Source: an uncultured Solobacterium sp.
Lineage (GTDB): Bacteria; Bacillota_I; Bacilli_A; Erysipelotrichales; Erysipelotrichaceae
NCBI GenBank assembly: GCA_905194705.1
Contig: CAJJTI010000091.1
Coordinates: 1-7,579 of the forward strand
Length of the DNA: 7,579 bases
Reading direction: 5' to 3'
Below, in pieces: positions 1 to 7,008 of this stretch (positions are counted from its first letter, which is position 1; each line of letters starts with the position of its first letter). Under the pieces are notes generated by a model. It worked only from the letters and a program-made list of their open reading frames with translations. It was not told where the DNA came from and made no database searches. Made by a program: the position numbers and the translations under genes.

Positions 1-1
1 T

Positions 2-625
2 GACAAGATGAATGAAAGATTGAATAAAAAGAATAAGCCATATGTTATTGTTGAAGGATTCTCAGATTATTTTGATGACAATACTTATGAGCATAATAAT
101 GAAATTATTTATGCGGGTAATTTAAGTATAGATAATGGTGTTATGAATTTAGTTAATGCATTTCAAAAATCAAAGTTACATGATACATGTATCTTGCGTT
201 TATTTGGGGGAGGTAGTGCTGTAAAACATATTGAAGCACTAAACGATTCAAGAATTCATTATGAAGGCACAAAACCAAATACAGAAGTGTTATTTGCACT
301 AAGAAGAGCGATGTTATTAGTAAATCCTAGACCAACAAGTGAAGAGTTTACTAAATATTCTTTTCCTAGTAAAACCATTGAATATTTAGGTACAGGTACT
401 CCATTTGCTTCTACTGAGTTATATGCTATTGGAAAAGAATATTTTAATTATATAGATTCACTAAAAGAAGGAAGTGAAGAAGAAATACTTTCATATTTGA
501 ATCATTTTAATGATATAGAGTATAATGCTAGACTAGATAAAGCAAACAAAGGAAAAGAATTTGTGACATCTAAGAAGAGCAAAAAAGAGCAGACTCGAAA
601 GATGATTCAACTTTTTGGAGAATAA
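2..625 (+). CDS. GT4-family glycosyltransferase, C-terminal half (5' end outside window)
   Basis: Partial gene: the frame is open to the window edge, with two codons (Asp, Lys) before the first visible ATG at 8, so that ATG is probably internal. It encodes the C-terminal nucleotide-sugar-binding Rossmann domain of a GT-B fold, retaining GT4-type glycosyltransferase. Numbering from the ATG at 8, the domain opens at a YAGNLS strand (about 35-40), then LFGGGS (65-70), NPRP (106-109) and SFPSK-TIEYL (118-127). In the usual GT4 E-x7-E motif the second Glu is E125, but the first position is Tyr117, as in other FPSK-type GT4 enzymes. The 376-residue paralogue on the opposite strand at 5875-7005 aligns from about its residue 173, implying that roughly 170 N-terminal (acceptor-domain) residues are missing here. 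The next gene starts 2 bases after the stop, and its GGAG ribosome site lies inside this gene, so the two are probably co-translated. Donor and acceptor sugars cannot be told. The family call is firm and the substrate unknown. Confidence 0.85.
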   Translation, partial: DKMNERLNKKNKPYVIVEGFSDYFDDNTYEHNNEIIYAGNLSIDNGVMNLVNAFQKSKLHDTCILRLFGGGSAVKHIEALNDSRIHYEGTKPNTEVLFALRRAMLLVNPRPTSEEFTKYSFPSKTIEYLGTGTPFASTELYAIGKEYFNYIDSLKEGSEEEILSYLNHFNDIEYNARLDKANKGKEFVTSKKSKKEQTRKMIQLFGE

Positions 626-627
626 AA

Positions 628-1521
628 ATGACAGACACTATATATGCACCATTAATTGTATTTGTATATAACAGAAAAGATAAAGCTGAAAAAGTATTAT
701 CTGCATTAAATGAAAATTATTTAGCACCTGATACAGATTTATATGTTTTTTGTGATGCATATAACGAAAAAAAAGAAAATGATGAAGAAAAAGTTAGATT
801 AGTTCAAGAGTATTTATATGAGTTTCAAAAAATATCTAAATTTAAAAATATAAACATTAAATGTGCAGAAGTTCATCAAGGTTTAGCTAAATCAGTTATC
901 AGTGGAATTACTAAAATAATTAATGAATATGGAAAAGTGATTGTTACTGAAGATGATTTAATTGCCCATAAGAATTATTTAAATTATATGAATGATTGCT
1001 TAAACCAATATGAAAATAATAAACAAATATGGTCAATTAGTGGATATACTCATCCATTAGAGAGTATTCAAAATAGAGATGAAGTATATTTTACATATAG
1101 AGGAAGTAGTTGGGGATATGCTACATGGAGTGATCGATGGAATACTGTTGATTGGGAAATGCAAGACTTCCATAAGTTACCTTTTAAAATTAAAAGACGT
1201 CACAACTTATATTTAGCTGGAAGAGATTTATGGTTTATGCTGTGGTATCAAAAAAGAGGATTAATTGACTCATGGGCAGTTCGCTGGGTGTTTGAACAAT
1301 CCAGAAATAAAGCATTAACTGTTTATCCTGCTAAAACATTTTTATACAATATTGGTACAGATGGATCAGGAACACACAATGAAAAATGTGGTGCAGATGT
1401 TTATAACTCATTAGAAGATATTCAATATAAACTTACAGATATTAAGTTGGAAAAAGAAATATTGAATGAATTTGCTAAAGATTATAAAGATCCAGTATTT
1501 CATAAGATACAAAAATATTAA
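628..1521 (+). CDS. GT-A fold sugar transferase (GT2/GNT-I-like), full length
   Basis: A 297-residue protein resembling the GT2/GNT-I-like sugar transferases common in Gram-positive and Bacteroidetes polysaccharide loci. The N-terminus carries the nucleotide-binding strand APLIVFVYNR (7-16), and QGLAKSVISGI (84-94) matches the usual NLGLA-type segment. TEDD (107-110) is the likely metal and nucleotide-sugar binding D-x-D equivalent. Further on are SISGY (136-140), the aromatic block GSSWGYATW (159-167) and DSWAVRW (214-220), which are typical of this subfamily and probably shape the acceptor site. There is no signal peptide or membrane span, so it should act on the cytoplasmic face, adding one sugar to a lipid-linked oligosaccharide. 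The start at 628 is supported by GGAG at 617-620, seven bases upstream. It lies two bases after the previous stop and 35 bases before the dehydratase gene. The specific sugar is not predictable. Confidence 0.85.
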   Translation: MTDTIYAPLIVFVYNRKDKAEKVLSALNENYLAPDTDLYVFCDAYNEKKENDEEKVRLVQEYLYEFQKISKFKNINIKCAEVHQGLAKSVISGITKIINEYGKVIVTEDDLIAHKNYLNYMNDCLNQYENNKQIWSISGYTHPLESIQNRDEVYFTYRGSSWGYATWSDRWNTVDWEMQDFHKLPFKIKRRHNLYLAGRDLWFMLWYQKRGLIDSWAVRWVFEQSRNKALTVYPAKTFLYNIGTDGSGTHNEKCGADVYNSLEDIQYKLTDIKLEKEILNEFAKDYKDPVFHKIQKY

Positions 1522-1556
1522 TAAATCGATTATTATAGTTAGTAGAGGTTGCGAAA

Positions 1557-2582
1557 ATGAAACATTCAATTTTTAAAGATAAAGTATTAGTTATAACAGG
1601 TGGTACAGGTTCATTTGGTAATGCTGTATGTAAAAGATTCTTAGATACAGATATTAGAGAAATTCGTATTGTATCTAGAGATGAAAAGAAACAAGATGAT
1701 ATGAGACACTTGTATCAACAGGTATGCCCTGAAGCAAGTGAAAAGTTAAAGTTCTATATTGGGGATATTAGAGATTACAACTCTATTGAAGGAGCATTTA
1801 AAGGAGCAGATTATGTATTCCATGCGGCTGCTTTAAAGCAAGTGCCTTCTTGTGAGTTCTATCCAATTGAAGCTGTGAAAACAAATATTTTAGGATCAAA
1901 TAATGTTATTTCAGCTTGTGTTGCTCATCATGTTAAGAAAGCTATATTCTTAAGTACAGATAAAGCAGCATACCCAATTAATGCTATGGGTATGACTAAA
2001 GCTTTAATGGAAAAGAATGTAGTTGCTAGATCTCGTCAGATGGAAGAAGGAGATCCAGTACTTTGTTTAACAAGATATGGAAATGTAATGGCAAGTAGAG
2101 GAAGTGTTATTCCACTATTCTGTGAACAGATTGAAGCAGGTAAACCACTAACAATCACAAATCCAGACATGACTCGTTTTATGATGACATTAGAAGATGC
2201 AGTAGACTTAGTTCTTTATGCATTTGAACATGGAAAACAAGGGGACTTATTTGTTCAAAAAGCTCCTGCTGCAACAATTGAAACACTTGCTAAAGCAGTA
2301 CTTGAATTAAAGAACTCTGATGTAGGTATTTCTTATATTGGAACAAGACACGGTGAAAAACTATATGAAGTCTTAGTTACAAAAGAAGATATGGTAAAAG
2401 CAGTAGATATGGGTAACTACTTTAGAGTGCCAGCAGATAACAGAGACTTGAATTATGATAAATATGTAAATCAAGGAAATAAGAATTTTGAAATAGCTTC
2501 TGAATACAATTCTCACAATACCGAGCGATTAGATATAGAAGGAATGAAGAAGTTACTATTAAAATTAGATTTATTTAAATAA
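1557..2582 (+). CDS. capE: UDP-GlcNAc 4,6-dehydratase/5-epimerase, CapE/FnlA type (extended SDR)
   Basis: A 341-residue protein with near-canonical CapE/FnlA/WbjB features. This enzyme converts UDP-GlcNAc to a UDP-2-acetamido-2,6-dideoxy-4-hexulose of the L series, the first step toward UDP-L-FucNAc and related sugars. The NAD(P)-binding loop TGGTGSFG is at 14-21, SRDEKKQDDMR at 40-50, HAAALKQVPSCE at 89-100 and STDKA at 133-137. The usual SDR Tyr-x3-Lys is replaced by Met144-x3-Lys148 (MGMTK), a known trait of this family. C-terminal marks are RYGNVMASRGS (173-183), MTRFMMTLEDA (205-215), GTRHGEK (262-268) and the YNSHNTERL end (317-325). Length is as expected for the family, so it looks intact. 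The start is supported by AGAGG at 1544-1548, eight bases upstream. Codon use looks less AT-skewed than in the flanking transferases, consistent with a widely shared core enzyme. The partners CapF and CapG are not in the window, so the final sugar (L-FucNAc, L-QuiNAc, L-RhaNAc) is open. Confidence 0.93.
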   Translation: MKHSIFKDKVLVITGGTGSFGNAVCKRFLDTDIREIRIVSRDEKKQDDMRHLYQQVCPEASEKLKFYIGDIRDYNSIEGAFKGADYVFHAAALKQVPSCEFYPIEAVKTNILGSNNVISACVAHHVKKAIFLSTDKAAYPINAMGMTKALMEKNVVARSRQMEEGDPVLCLTRYGNVMASRGSVIPLFCEQIEAGKPLTITNPDMTRFMMTLEDAVDLVLYAFEHGKQGDLFVQKAPAATIETLAKAVLELKNSDVGISYIGTRHGEKLYEVLVTKEDMVKAVDMGNYFRVPADNRDLNYDKYVNQGNKNFEIASEYNSHNTERLDIEGMKKLLLKLDLFK

Positions 2583-2600
2583 TCTTATAGCAGTAATATG

Positions 2601-2641
2601 AACAGAATACTGAAGGAATAAAAACTAGAGTATTCTGTTTT
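2601..2641 (+). terminator. Possible weak terminator or attenuator after capE
   Basis: A perfect 11-bp inverted repeat (AACAGAATACT at 2601-2611, its complement at 2629-2639) encloses a 17-base loop, and a T run (2638-2641) overlaps the 3' arm. It lies 19 bases after the capE stop and about 30 bases before the next start. The stem has only three G-C pairs and the loop is long, so a full terminator is doubtful. It may only reduce read-through into the downstream genes, or shield the 3' end of the upstream message. I see no convincing promoter in the remaining 32 bases. Confidence 0.5.
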
Positions 2642-2673
2642 CTAAATATAGACATCATAGAAAGGTTGAATAT

Positions 2674-3774
2674 ATGAGTTATCGAATAATACTAGTAAAT
2701 AATTACTATAATTCACATACGATTGGTTTAGTGGATGAATTCTATAAGCAAACTAATGGTAATTTTCTTGCGCTTGAAACAAGTACAATAGAAGAATTTC
2801 GTAAAAAAATAGGTTGGAAACCAATTGAAAGAGTATATATCGATAAATATGAGAATCATATAGATGATGTTTTAAATGCTGATGTAGTGATATATGGTGG
2901 TAGTAATATAGATAAAATATTATCTGAAAGAATTCAGAGTGGGAAATTGACATTCTTTGTTACAGAGAGACCATATAAAATACCTACAGCAAAATCAACT
3001 TATATTAAAAGATTGGTTGGATCATATTTACATTTTGGTAGATATCAGAAAGATAATTTATATCTTTTAGCACAAGGTGGTTATGTTAAAGAAGATATGA
3101 AATTATTCCACAATTTTAAAGGGAGAATTCTTAAGTGGGGATATTTTCCTTTAATGACTTCTAATATAAATAAAAAAGAAAATAAGATACCACAAATTAC
3201 ATGGTGTGGCAGAATGTTAGATTGGAAGCATCCGGAAGATGCAATAAATGTAGCTAAATATTTAATTGAACATAATGTACTATTCCATATGGATATTATT
3301 GGCTCTGGTGACTTGTATGAAGAAATAGAGAAACAGGTAGAACCATTAAAAGAATTTGTATCAATTATGCCTTCTATTAGTAATGAAGAAATGCAAAATA
3401 AACTAGATGAGACTGATTTATTATTAGTCACATCAGATCGATATGAAGGTTGGGGAGCTATTGTAAATGAAGGTATGTACCATAAATGTATTGTATTATG
3501 CAATAAACTTATAGGTAGTGGTACGTATTTGATACAAGATAAGCAAAACGGTTATTTGTATGCTAGTACAGAAGAATTGTGTTCTTTAAGCTTGTATATT
3601 ATCAATCATTTAAGAGAATTAAATATTGTATCTAACAAAGCACATGACACAATAAACAATAAATGGAATTATTCGGTTGCAGTAGAAAGAATGCTAAAGT
3701 GGAGTGATAGTTACTTAAACAAAGAACAAATTGAATTCACTGATGGTATAATGAGCAAGGATGACTATGAATAA
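2674..3774 (+). CDS. GT4-family glycosyltransferase (GT-B fold), full length
   Basis: A 366-residue retaining GT-B glycosyltransferase of a type frequent in Bacillota capsule loci. The N-terminal domain shows RIILVNNYYNSH (4-15), ADVVIYGG (69-76) and FFVTERPYK (94-102), the counterpart of the SER-x-YK segment in relatives. The linker has LKWGYFP (153-159). The C-terminal donor domain opens with ITWCGRMLDWKHPEDA (175-190), then IIGSGD (208-213) and TSDRYEGWGAIVNEG (253-267), which contains an intact E-x7-E pair, Glu258 and Glu266. These Glu residues normally contact the nucleotide sugar. There is no membrane span, so it is probably a peripheral cytoplasmic enzyme. The start is supported by AAAGG at 2661-2665, eight bases upstream. 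Its last eight bases overlap the next gene. It is the first gene after the hairpin behind capE, so it may form a separately tuned sub-operon with the two genes that follow. The sugar specificity is unknown. Confidence 0.88.
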   Translation: MSYRIILVNNYYNSHTIGLVDEFYKQTNGNFLALETSTIEEFRKKIGWKPIERVYIDKYENHIDDVLNADVVIYGGSNIDKILSERIQSGKLTFFVTERPYKIPTAKSTYIKRLVGSYLHFGRYQKDNLYLLAQGGYVKEDMKLFHNFKGRILKWGYFPLMTSNINKKENKIPQITWCGRMLDWKHPEDAINVAKYLIEHNVLFHMDIIGSGDLYEEIEKQVEPLKEFVSIMPSISNEEMQNKLDETDLLLVTSDRYEGWGAIVNEGMYHKCIVLCNKLIGSGTYLIQDKQNGYLYASTEELCSLSLYIINHLRELNIVSNKAHDTINNKWNYSVAVERMLKWSDSYLNKEQIEFTDGIMSKDDYE

Positions 3775-4702
3775 AGAATATAAAGCATGTTTTGTAATAC
3801 CTTATTTTGGTAAATTTCCAAACTATTTTTCGTATTTTTTATCTTCAGCAATATATAATTCTAATTTTGATTTTTTGTTTGTAACAGATATTGATTACAA
3901 ATTTCCTGAAGTTAGAAATATAAAGGTAGTAAACATGAGTTTTCAAGAATTACAGAAGAAAATTCAATCTATTTTTTATTTTAAGATTAATATTAATGTT
4001 CCATACAAGTTATGCGACTATAAGCCGGCTTATGGGGTAATATTTAAAGACTATTTAAGTGAATATGATTACTGGGGACATTGTGACATTGATACTATTT
4101 TAGGTAATTTGAATCACTTTATTCCTTTTGAAGAGCTTCAAGAATATGATCGTATATTTACTGAAGGTCATATGACTCTATATAAAAATAATGAAAAAGT
4201 TAACAATTATTTTAGAACATTATCTTCTAAAGATTGTCAGAATTATAAAGATGTATATACAAATGATGATGTACGATGCTTCGATGAATGGGGTGCACAT
4301 AAAGGAAATGGTTTGTCACGGATCTTAGAGAAGAATGGCATAAAACAATATAAGGAATCGATGTGTTTTGATGTAAATTCAACAAAATATAAGTTTTTAA
4401 ATGCTAGAAATAAAGAAATGTATAATGGCTATTTTGAATATACTCATGGAAAAGTAATCTTTTGGAAATATGAAAATAAACAATATATACCTGAAGAAGT
4501 ATCCTATGTACATTTTCAAAAAAGGAAACTAAAAATAAAAAGTACGAATACAAAGCATTTTTATGTAGTACAACCAAATGTAATAAAAGATAATATTCAT
4601 TCAGATAAACCATTAAATAGAATATATTCAATTCAATGGAATATATATTGGCAACAGGTAAATAGAAAACTTGGATATTTGAAGAAAAGATTAATGAAAT
4701 AA
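3767..4702 (+). CDS. DUF6625-type putative glycosyltransferase
   Basis: A 311-residue protein that I recognise as DUF6625-like, a family found in polysaccharide loci without a settled function. Visible marks are CFVIPYFGKFPNY (8-20), FLFVTD (36-41), the conserved KLCDYKPAYG (81-90) and DYWGHCDIDTILG (101-113). Asp107-x-Asp109 in the last of these looks like a GT-A metal-binding D-x-D. GHMTLY (134-139) and FDEWG (172-176) follow. The layout suggests a GT-A sugar transferase, but this is inference. The last 25 or so residues (WNIYWQQVNRKLGYLKKRL region) are aromatic and basic and may bind the membrane surface. I chose the ATG at 3767 over the one at 3761 because AAGG at 3757-3760 directly abuts 3761 but sits six bases from 3767. 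This start makes an eight-base ATGAATAA overlap with the preceding gene, implying translational coupling. The gene looks intact. Confidence 0.78.
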   Translation: MNKEYKACFVIPYFGKFPNYFSYFLSSAIYNSNFDFLFVTDIDYKFPEVRNIKVVNMSFQELQKKIQSIFYFKININVPYKLCDYKPAYGVIFKDYLSEYDYWGHCDIDTILGNLNHFIPFEELQEYDRIFTEGHMTLYKNNEKVNNYFRTLSSKDCQNYKDVYTNDDVRCFDEWGAHKGNGLSRILEKNGIKQYKESMCFDVNSTKYKFLNARNKEMYNGYFEYTHGKVIFWKYENKQYIPEEVSYVHFQKRKLKIKSTNTKHFYVVQPNVIKDNIHSDKPLNRIYSIQWNIYWQQVNRKLGYLKKRLMK

Positions 4703-4703
4703 T

Positions 4704-5882
4704 ATGAAAGTAATACAGATAAATAGTTCCTTAAATGGAAGTACAGGAATGATAGCGAGAGATATAAGTAATTACCTAAATGAGAATCATATAGATAATT
4801 ATCTTTTCTATACGCAAGGAACAAGTTCAAATACTCAATATATTAATTATTCTAGTAAAAACTATATTAAGTTAAATGCATTGAAATCTAGAATTTTAGG
4901 TAACTATGGATTCAATTCAAATAGAGCGACAGATAACTTAATAAAAAATATAGAAGAAATTCAACCCGATATTGTACATATTCATAATATTCACGGCCAT
5001 GATGTTAATCTAGAAAAGCTTGTTTGTTATCTGAATGATCAACATATTAAAGTAGTATGGACAATGCATGATTGCTGGTTGTATACAGGATATTGTCCAT
5101 ATTATACATATGTTAGATGTAACAAGTGGAAAGAAACTTGCTATGAATGTGTTTTAAGAAAGAGGTATTCCTGGTTTTTTGATAAGAGTGAAAGAAACTT
5201 TAAACGAAAGAAGAATATATTAGAAAATAAAACAAATATCACTTTTGTTACACCTAGTAAGTGGTTAGCTGATGAAGCTAAACAATCATTTTTGAAAACA
5301 AATGATATTCAGGTGATACCTAATGGAATAGATTTAAATATCTTTAAAATTGTAGATACAGATTTAAAAGAAAGATTGAATCTTAAAGATAAAAAAATAA
5401 TATTATGTATTGCAATGAATGTATCTGAAAGAAAAGGATATAACGATATTATAGATTTATCAAAGATATTAAAAGATGACTATAAAATTGTTATGGTAGG
5501 TTTACCAAAAGAAATGATTAGTCATTTACCAGATAATATAATTGGACTAGAAAGAACGGAAAATAAAGAACAATTAGTTGAATTTTATAATATAGCAGAT
5601 GTTTTCTTGAATCCAACACATGAAGATAACTATCCAACAGTTAATATAGAAGCTATTTCTTGTGGTACACCAGTAGTAGCATATAACGTTGGTGGAGCAA
5701 GTGAAGTAATTACAGAAGATACAGGTATATCAGTTAAAGAAAATGATATTCATGGTCTAAAACAGGCAATAGAAAAAGTATGCTTAAAAGACTACACAGA
5801 AAGCTGTAGACAATATGCATTAGATAATTATAATAAAGAAACAGAAGTAAAATCTTATTTGGATTTATATCAATCTAAATAA
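4704..5882 (+). CDS. GT4-family glycosyltransferase, WcaC-like
   Basis: A 392-residue GT-B retaining glycosyltransferase similar to colanic-acid WcaC-like enzymes. The N-terminus has INSSLNGSTGMIARDIS (6-22), with the Gly/Ser loop near the donor phosphate. DIVHIHNIHG (89-98) and WTMHDCW (119-125) follow. A cysteine-rich stretch, Cys124, 131, 139, 146 and 149, lies in the acceptor domain. This pattern recurs in the subfamily and could bind a metal or be structural. The donor domain shows VIPNGID (204-210), AMNVSERKGY (237-246) and HEDNYPTVNIEA (306-317), where Asp308 and Glu316 hold the E-x7-E positions, then SCGTPVVAYNVGG (319-331). It starts one base after the previous stop and has only a weak purine-rich site upstream, so it probably depends on ribosomes terminating on the preceding gene. 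Its stop lies inside the terminator hairpin and overlaps the opposing gene by eight bases. It looks complete, but its substrate cannot be assigned. Confidence 0.9.
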   Translation: MKVIQINSSLNGSTGMIARDISNYLNENHIDNYLFYTQGTSSNTQYINYSSKNYIKLNALKSRILGNYGFNSNRATDNLIKNIEEIQPDIVHIHNIHGHDVNLEKLVCYLNDQHIKVVWTMHDCWLYTGYCPYYTYVRCNKWKETCYECVLRKRYSWFFDKSERNFKRKKNILENKTNITFVTPSKWLADEAKQSFLKTNDIQVIPNGIDLNIFKIVDTDLKERLNLKDKKIILCIAMNVSERKGYNDIIDLSKILKDDYKIVMVGLPKEMISHLPDNIIGLERTENKEQLVEFYNIADVFLNPTHEDNYPTVNIEAISCGTPVVAYNVGGASEVITEDTGISVKENDIHGLKQAIEKVCLKDYTESCRQYALDNYNKETEVKSYLDLYQSK

Positions 5883-5890
5883 GATTTTTT
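5849..5890. terminator. Bidirectional terminator between converging operons
   Basis: A 17-bp stem (5849-5865 pairing with 5872-5888) encloses the 6-base loop TATATC. A T tract (5885-5890) ends it on the + strand. The outer 12 bp are perfect (AAAATCTTATTT and its complement). The single non-Watson-Crick position is a G-U pair in the + transcript and a C-A mismatch in the - transcript, so it should work better for the + operon. On the - strand the 3' arm ends in four Ts. The TAA of the + gene (5880-5882) and the TAG of the - gene (5875-5877) both fall in the right arm, so the terminator is built from coding sequence. Confidence 0.8.
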
Positions 5891-7005
5891 GAAACCATGT
5901 CTAATACTTTTTTAGCTTGAATAATATTAGATTTATTTTCTAACACAAAGTTCTGTTGTTTTTTGCCAATATCAATTAATTCCCGTTCTGGTAAATTAAC
6001 TAGTTGATTTAATGAGTCGTATAATCCGTTAACAGTGTCGTCTTTAAAATATAATAAGTAATCATCGTAATCGGATGTAATACAAGATAATTTGGTTGAA
6101 ATTGTAGCAGTTCCTGAAGCAAGATATTCAATCAATTTAGACGGAAAAGAAAAAGCAACAAAATCTTGATTCATTGGTCTTGGATTCACTAAAATTAATG
6201 CTTCTTTTTGCTTTTTAACCATAATATCATTTGAGACAGTGCCCATATATTTGACATTTTTAATATTACAATTTTGAATTGTTTTTACTGACGACCCAGT
6301 ACCATAAAAATGAAGTTCGTAGTTTGTGTTTAAGCGACTAAAAGCTTCAATTAGATTTGAAATACCATTTGATTCATTTAAAGTACCAGAAAATAAAATG
6401 ATTCTTTTTTTGTTTATTTCAGATTCAGTTTGAACATCTGCTACTCCTTGTATAACAATACTATCTTTAACGTTTTGCATATCAATGACTTCTCTCATTT
6501 GATTTGATAGCAACACTAAATAATCGGCTTCAGATAGCATTTTATACATTGATGCATGCTTTTGGTGTTCTTCAGGGTTATTTGATAAATCAGTTGCAAT
6601 ATAACATTTATTTTTTGCGACTGAATGTATGATATCGGCACATGGACTTAATACATCCATAATTACAATGCCATCTGGATTTTGTTTATAAAAATGAATT
6701 AAATAACGTTTTAATGAAAATGTTCTTAAAATTTTTCGCAGATATATATTTGGACTGGTTGGTGGAAATAAATATTGAATATCATTTTCAATTATTGTTT
6801 GCCATTTAAAACGTGTTTTCTTTTCTATTTCTTCAGCCATTATATCGCGAGGACACAGTATGCTAATATCGTTTTTATTTTTAACAAAACCATTTATAAA
6901 AGTACTATTAAACTTTTGGGCAGCTAGGCCACTTACTTTATTATTTTGTGAAATAGCTTTTTTGAAGTATTCATTTGGGAATGCTGTAACATATAATATT
7001 TTCAT
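5875..7005 (-). CDS. GT4-family glycosyltransferase, FPSK type, full length
   Basis: A complete 376-residue GT-B glycosyltransferase. The N-terminus MKILYVTAFPNEYF (1-14) leads to VSGLAAQKFN (24-33), the usual glycine-bearing entry loop. The middle has IVIMDVLSPCA (113-123) and ATDLSNN (137-143). The donor domain begins at IILFSGTLNESNG (202-214), then FYGTGSS (233-239), NPRP (274-277) and FSFPSKLIEYLASGT (285-299). The Glu of the E-x7-E pair is kept at 293, but the first position is Phe285. It is paralogous to the partial gene at the left edge of the window, on the opposite strand. The start at 7005 is well supported: AGAAGG (complement of 7015-7020) lies nine bases upstream, inside the last codons of the preceding gene, whose stop is three bases before this ATG. 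It is the last gene of the - operon and ends in the shared terminator. Substrate unknown. Confidence 0.9.
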   Translation of the reverse strand: MKILYVTAFPNEYFKKAISQNNKVSGLAAQKFNSTFINGFVKNKNDISILCPRDIMAEEIEKKTRFKWQTIIENDIQYLFPPTSPNIYLRKILRTFSLKRYLIHFYKQNPDGIVIMDVLSPCADIIHSVAKNKCYIATDLSNNPEEHQKHASMYKMLSEADYLVLLSNQMREVIDMQNVKDSIVIQGVADVQTESEINKKRIILFSGTLNESNGISNLIEAFSRLNTNYELHFYGTGSSVKTIQNCNIKNVKYMGTVSNDIMVKKQKEALILVNPRPMNQDFVAFSFPSKLIEYLASGTATISTKLSCITSDYDDYLLYFKDDTVNGLYDSLNQLVNLPERELIDIGKKQQNFVLENKSNIIQAKKVLDMVSKNLI

Positions 7006-7008
7006 AAA

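Noticed and set aside
1522..1556. Possible promoter before capE (TATTAT at about 1531)
   Set aside because: There is no matching -35 element at the right distance and the gap is only 35 bases in an operon, so this is likely AT-rich chance.
2753..2953. Short open frame on the - strand inside the GT4 gene
   Set aside because: Composition is dominated by Tyr, His, Leu and Ile, as expected from the antisense of an AT-rich gene, and it lies fully within a well-supported coding region.
3081..3503. 140-codon open frame on the - strand inside the same GT4 gene
   Set aside because: Antisense of the donor domain with its E-x7-E motif; the protein shows no recognisable domain and the + gene is strongly supported.
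4621..4647. AT-rich inverted repeat near the end of the DUF6625-type gene
   Set aside because: Only about 8 bp of nearly pure A/T pairing inside coding sequence, with no T tract after it.
4404..4830. Two short - strand open frames across the end of the DUF6625-type gene and the start of the WcaC-like gene
   Set aside because: Both overlap supported genes, are rich in Tyr and Leu, and match no family I recognise.
2..7005. Inversion of the window by recombination between the two inverted GT4 paralogues
   Set aside because: The similarity is visible at the protein level only in motifs; I see no long identical DNA stretches or site-specific recombination sites that could drive it.
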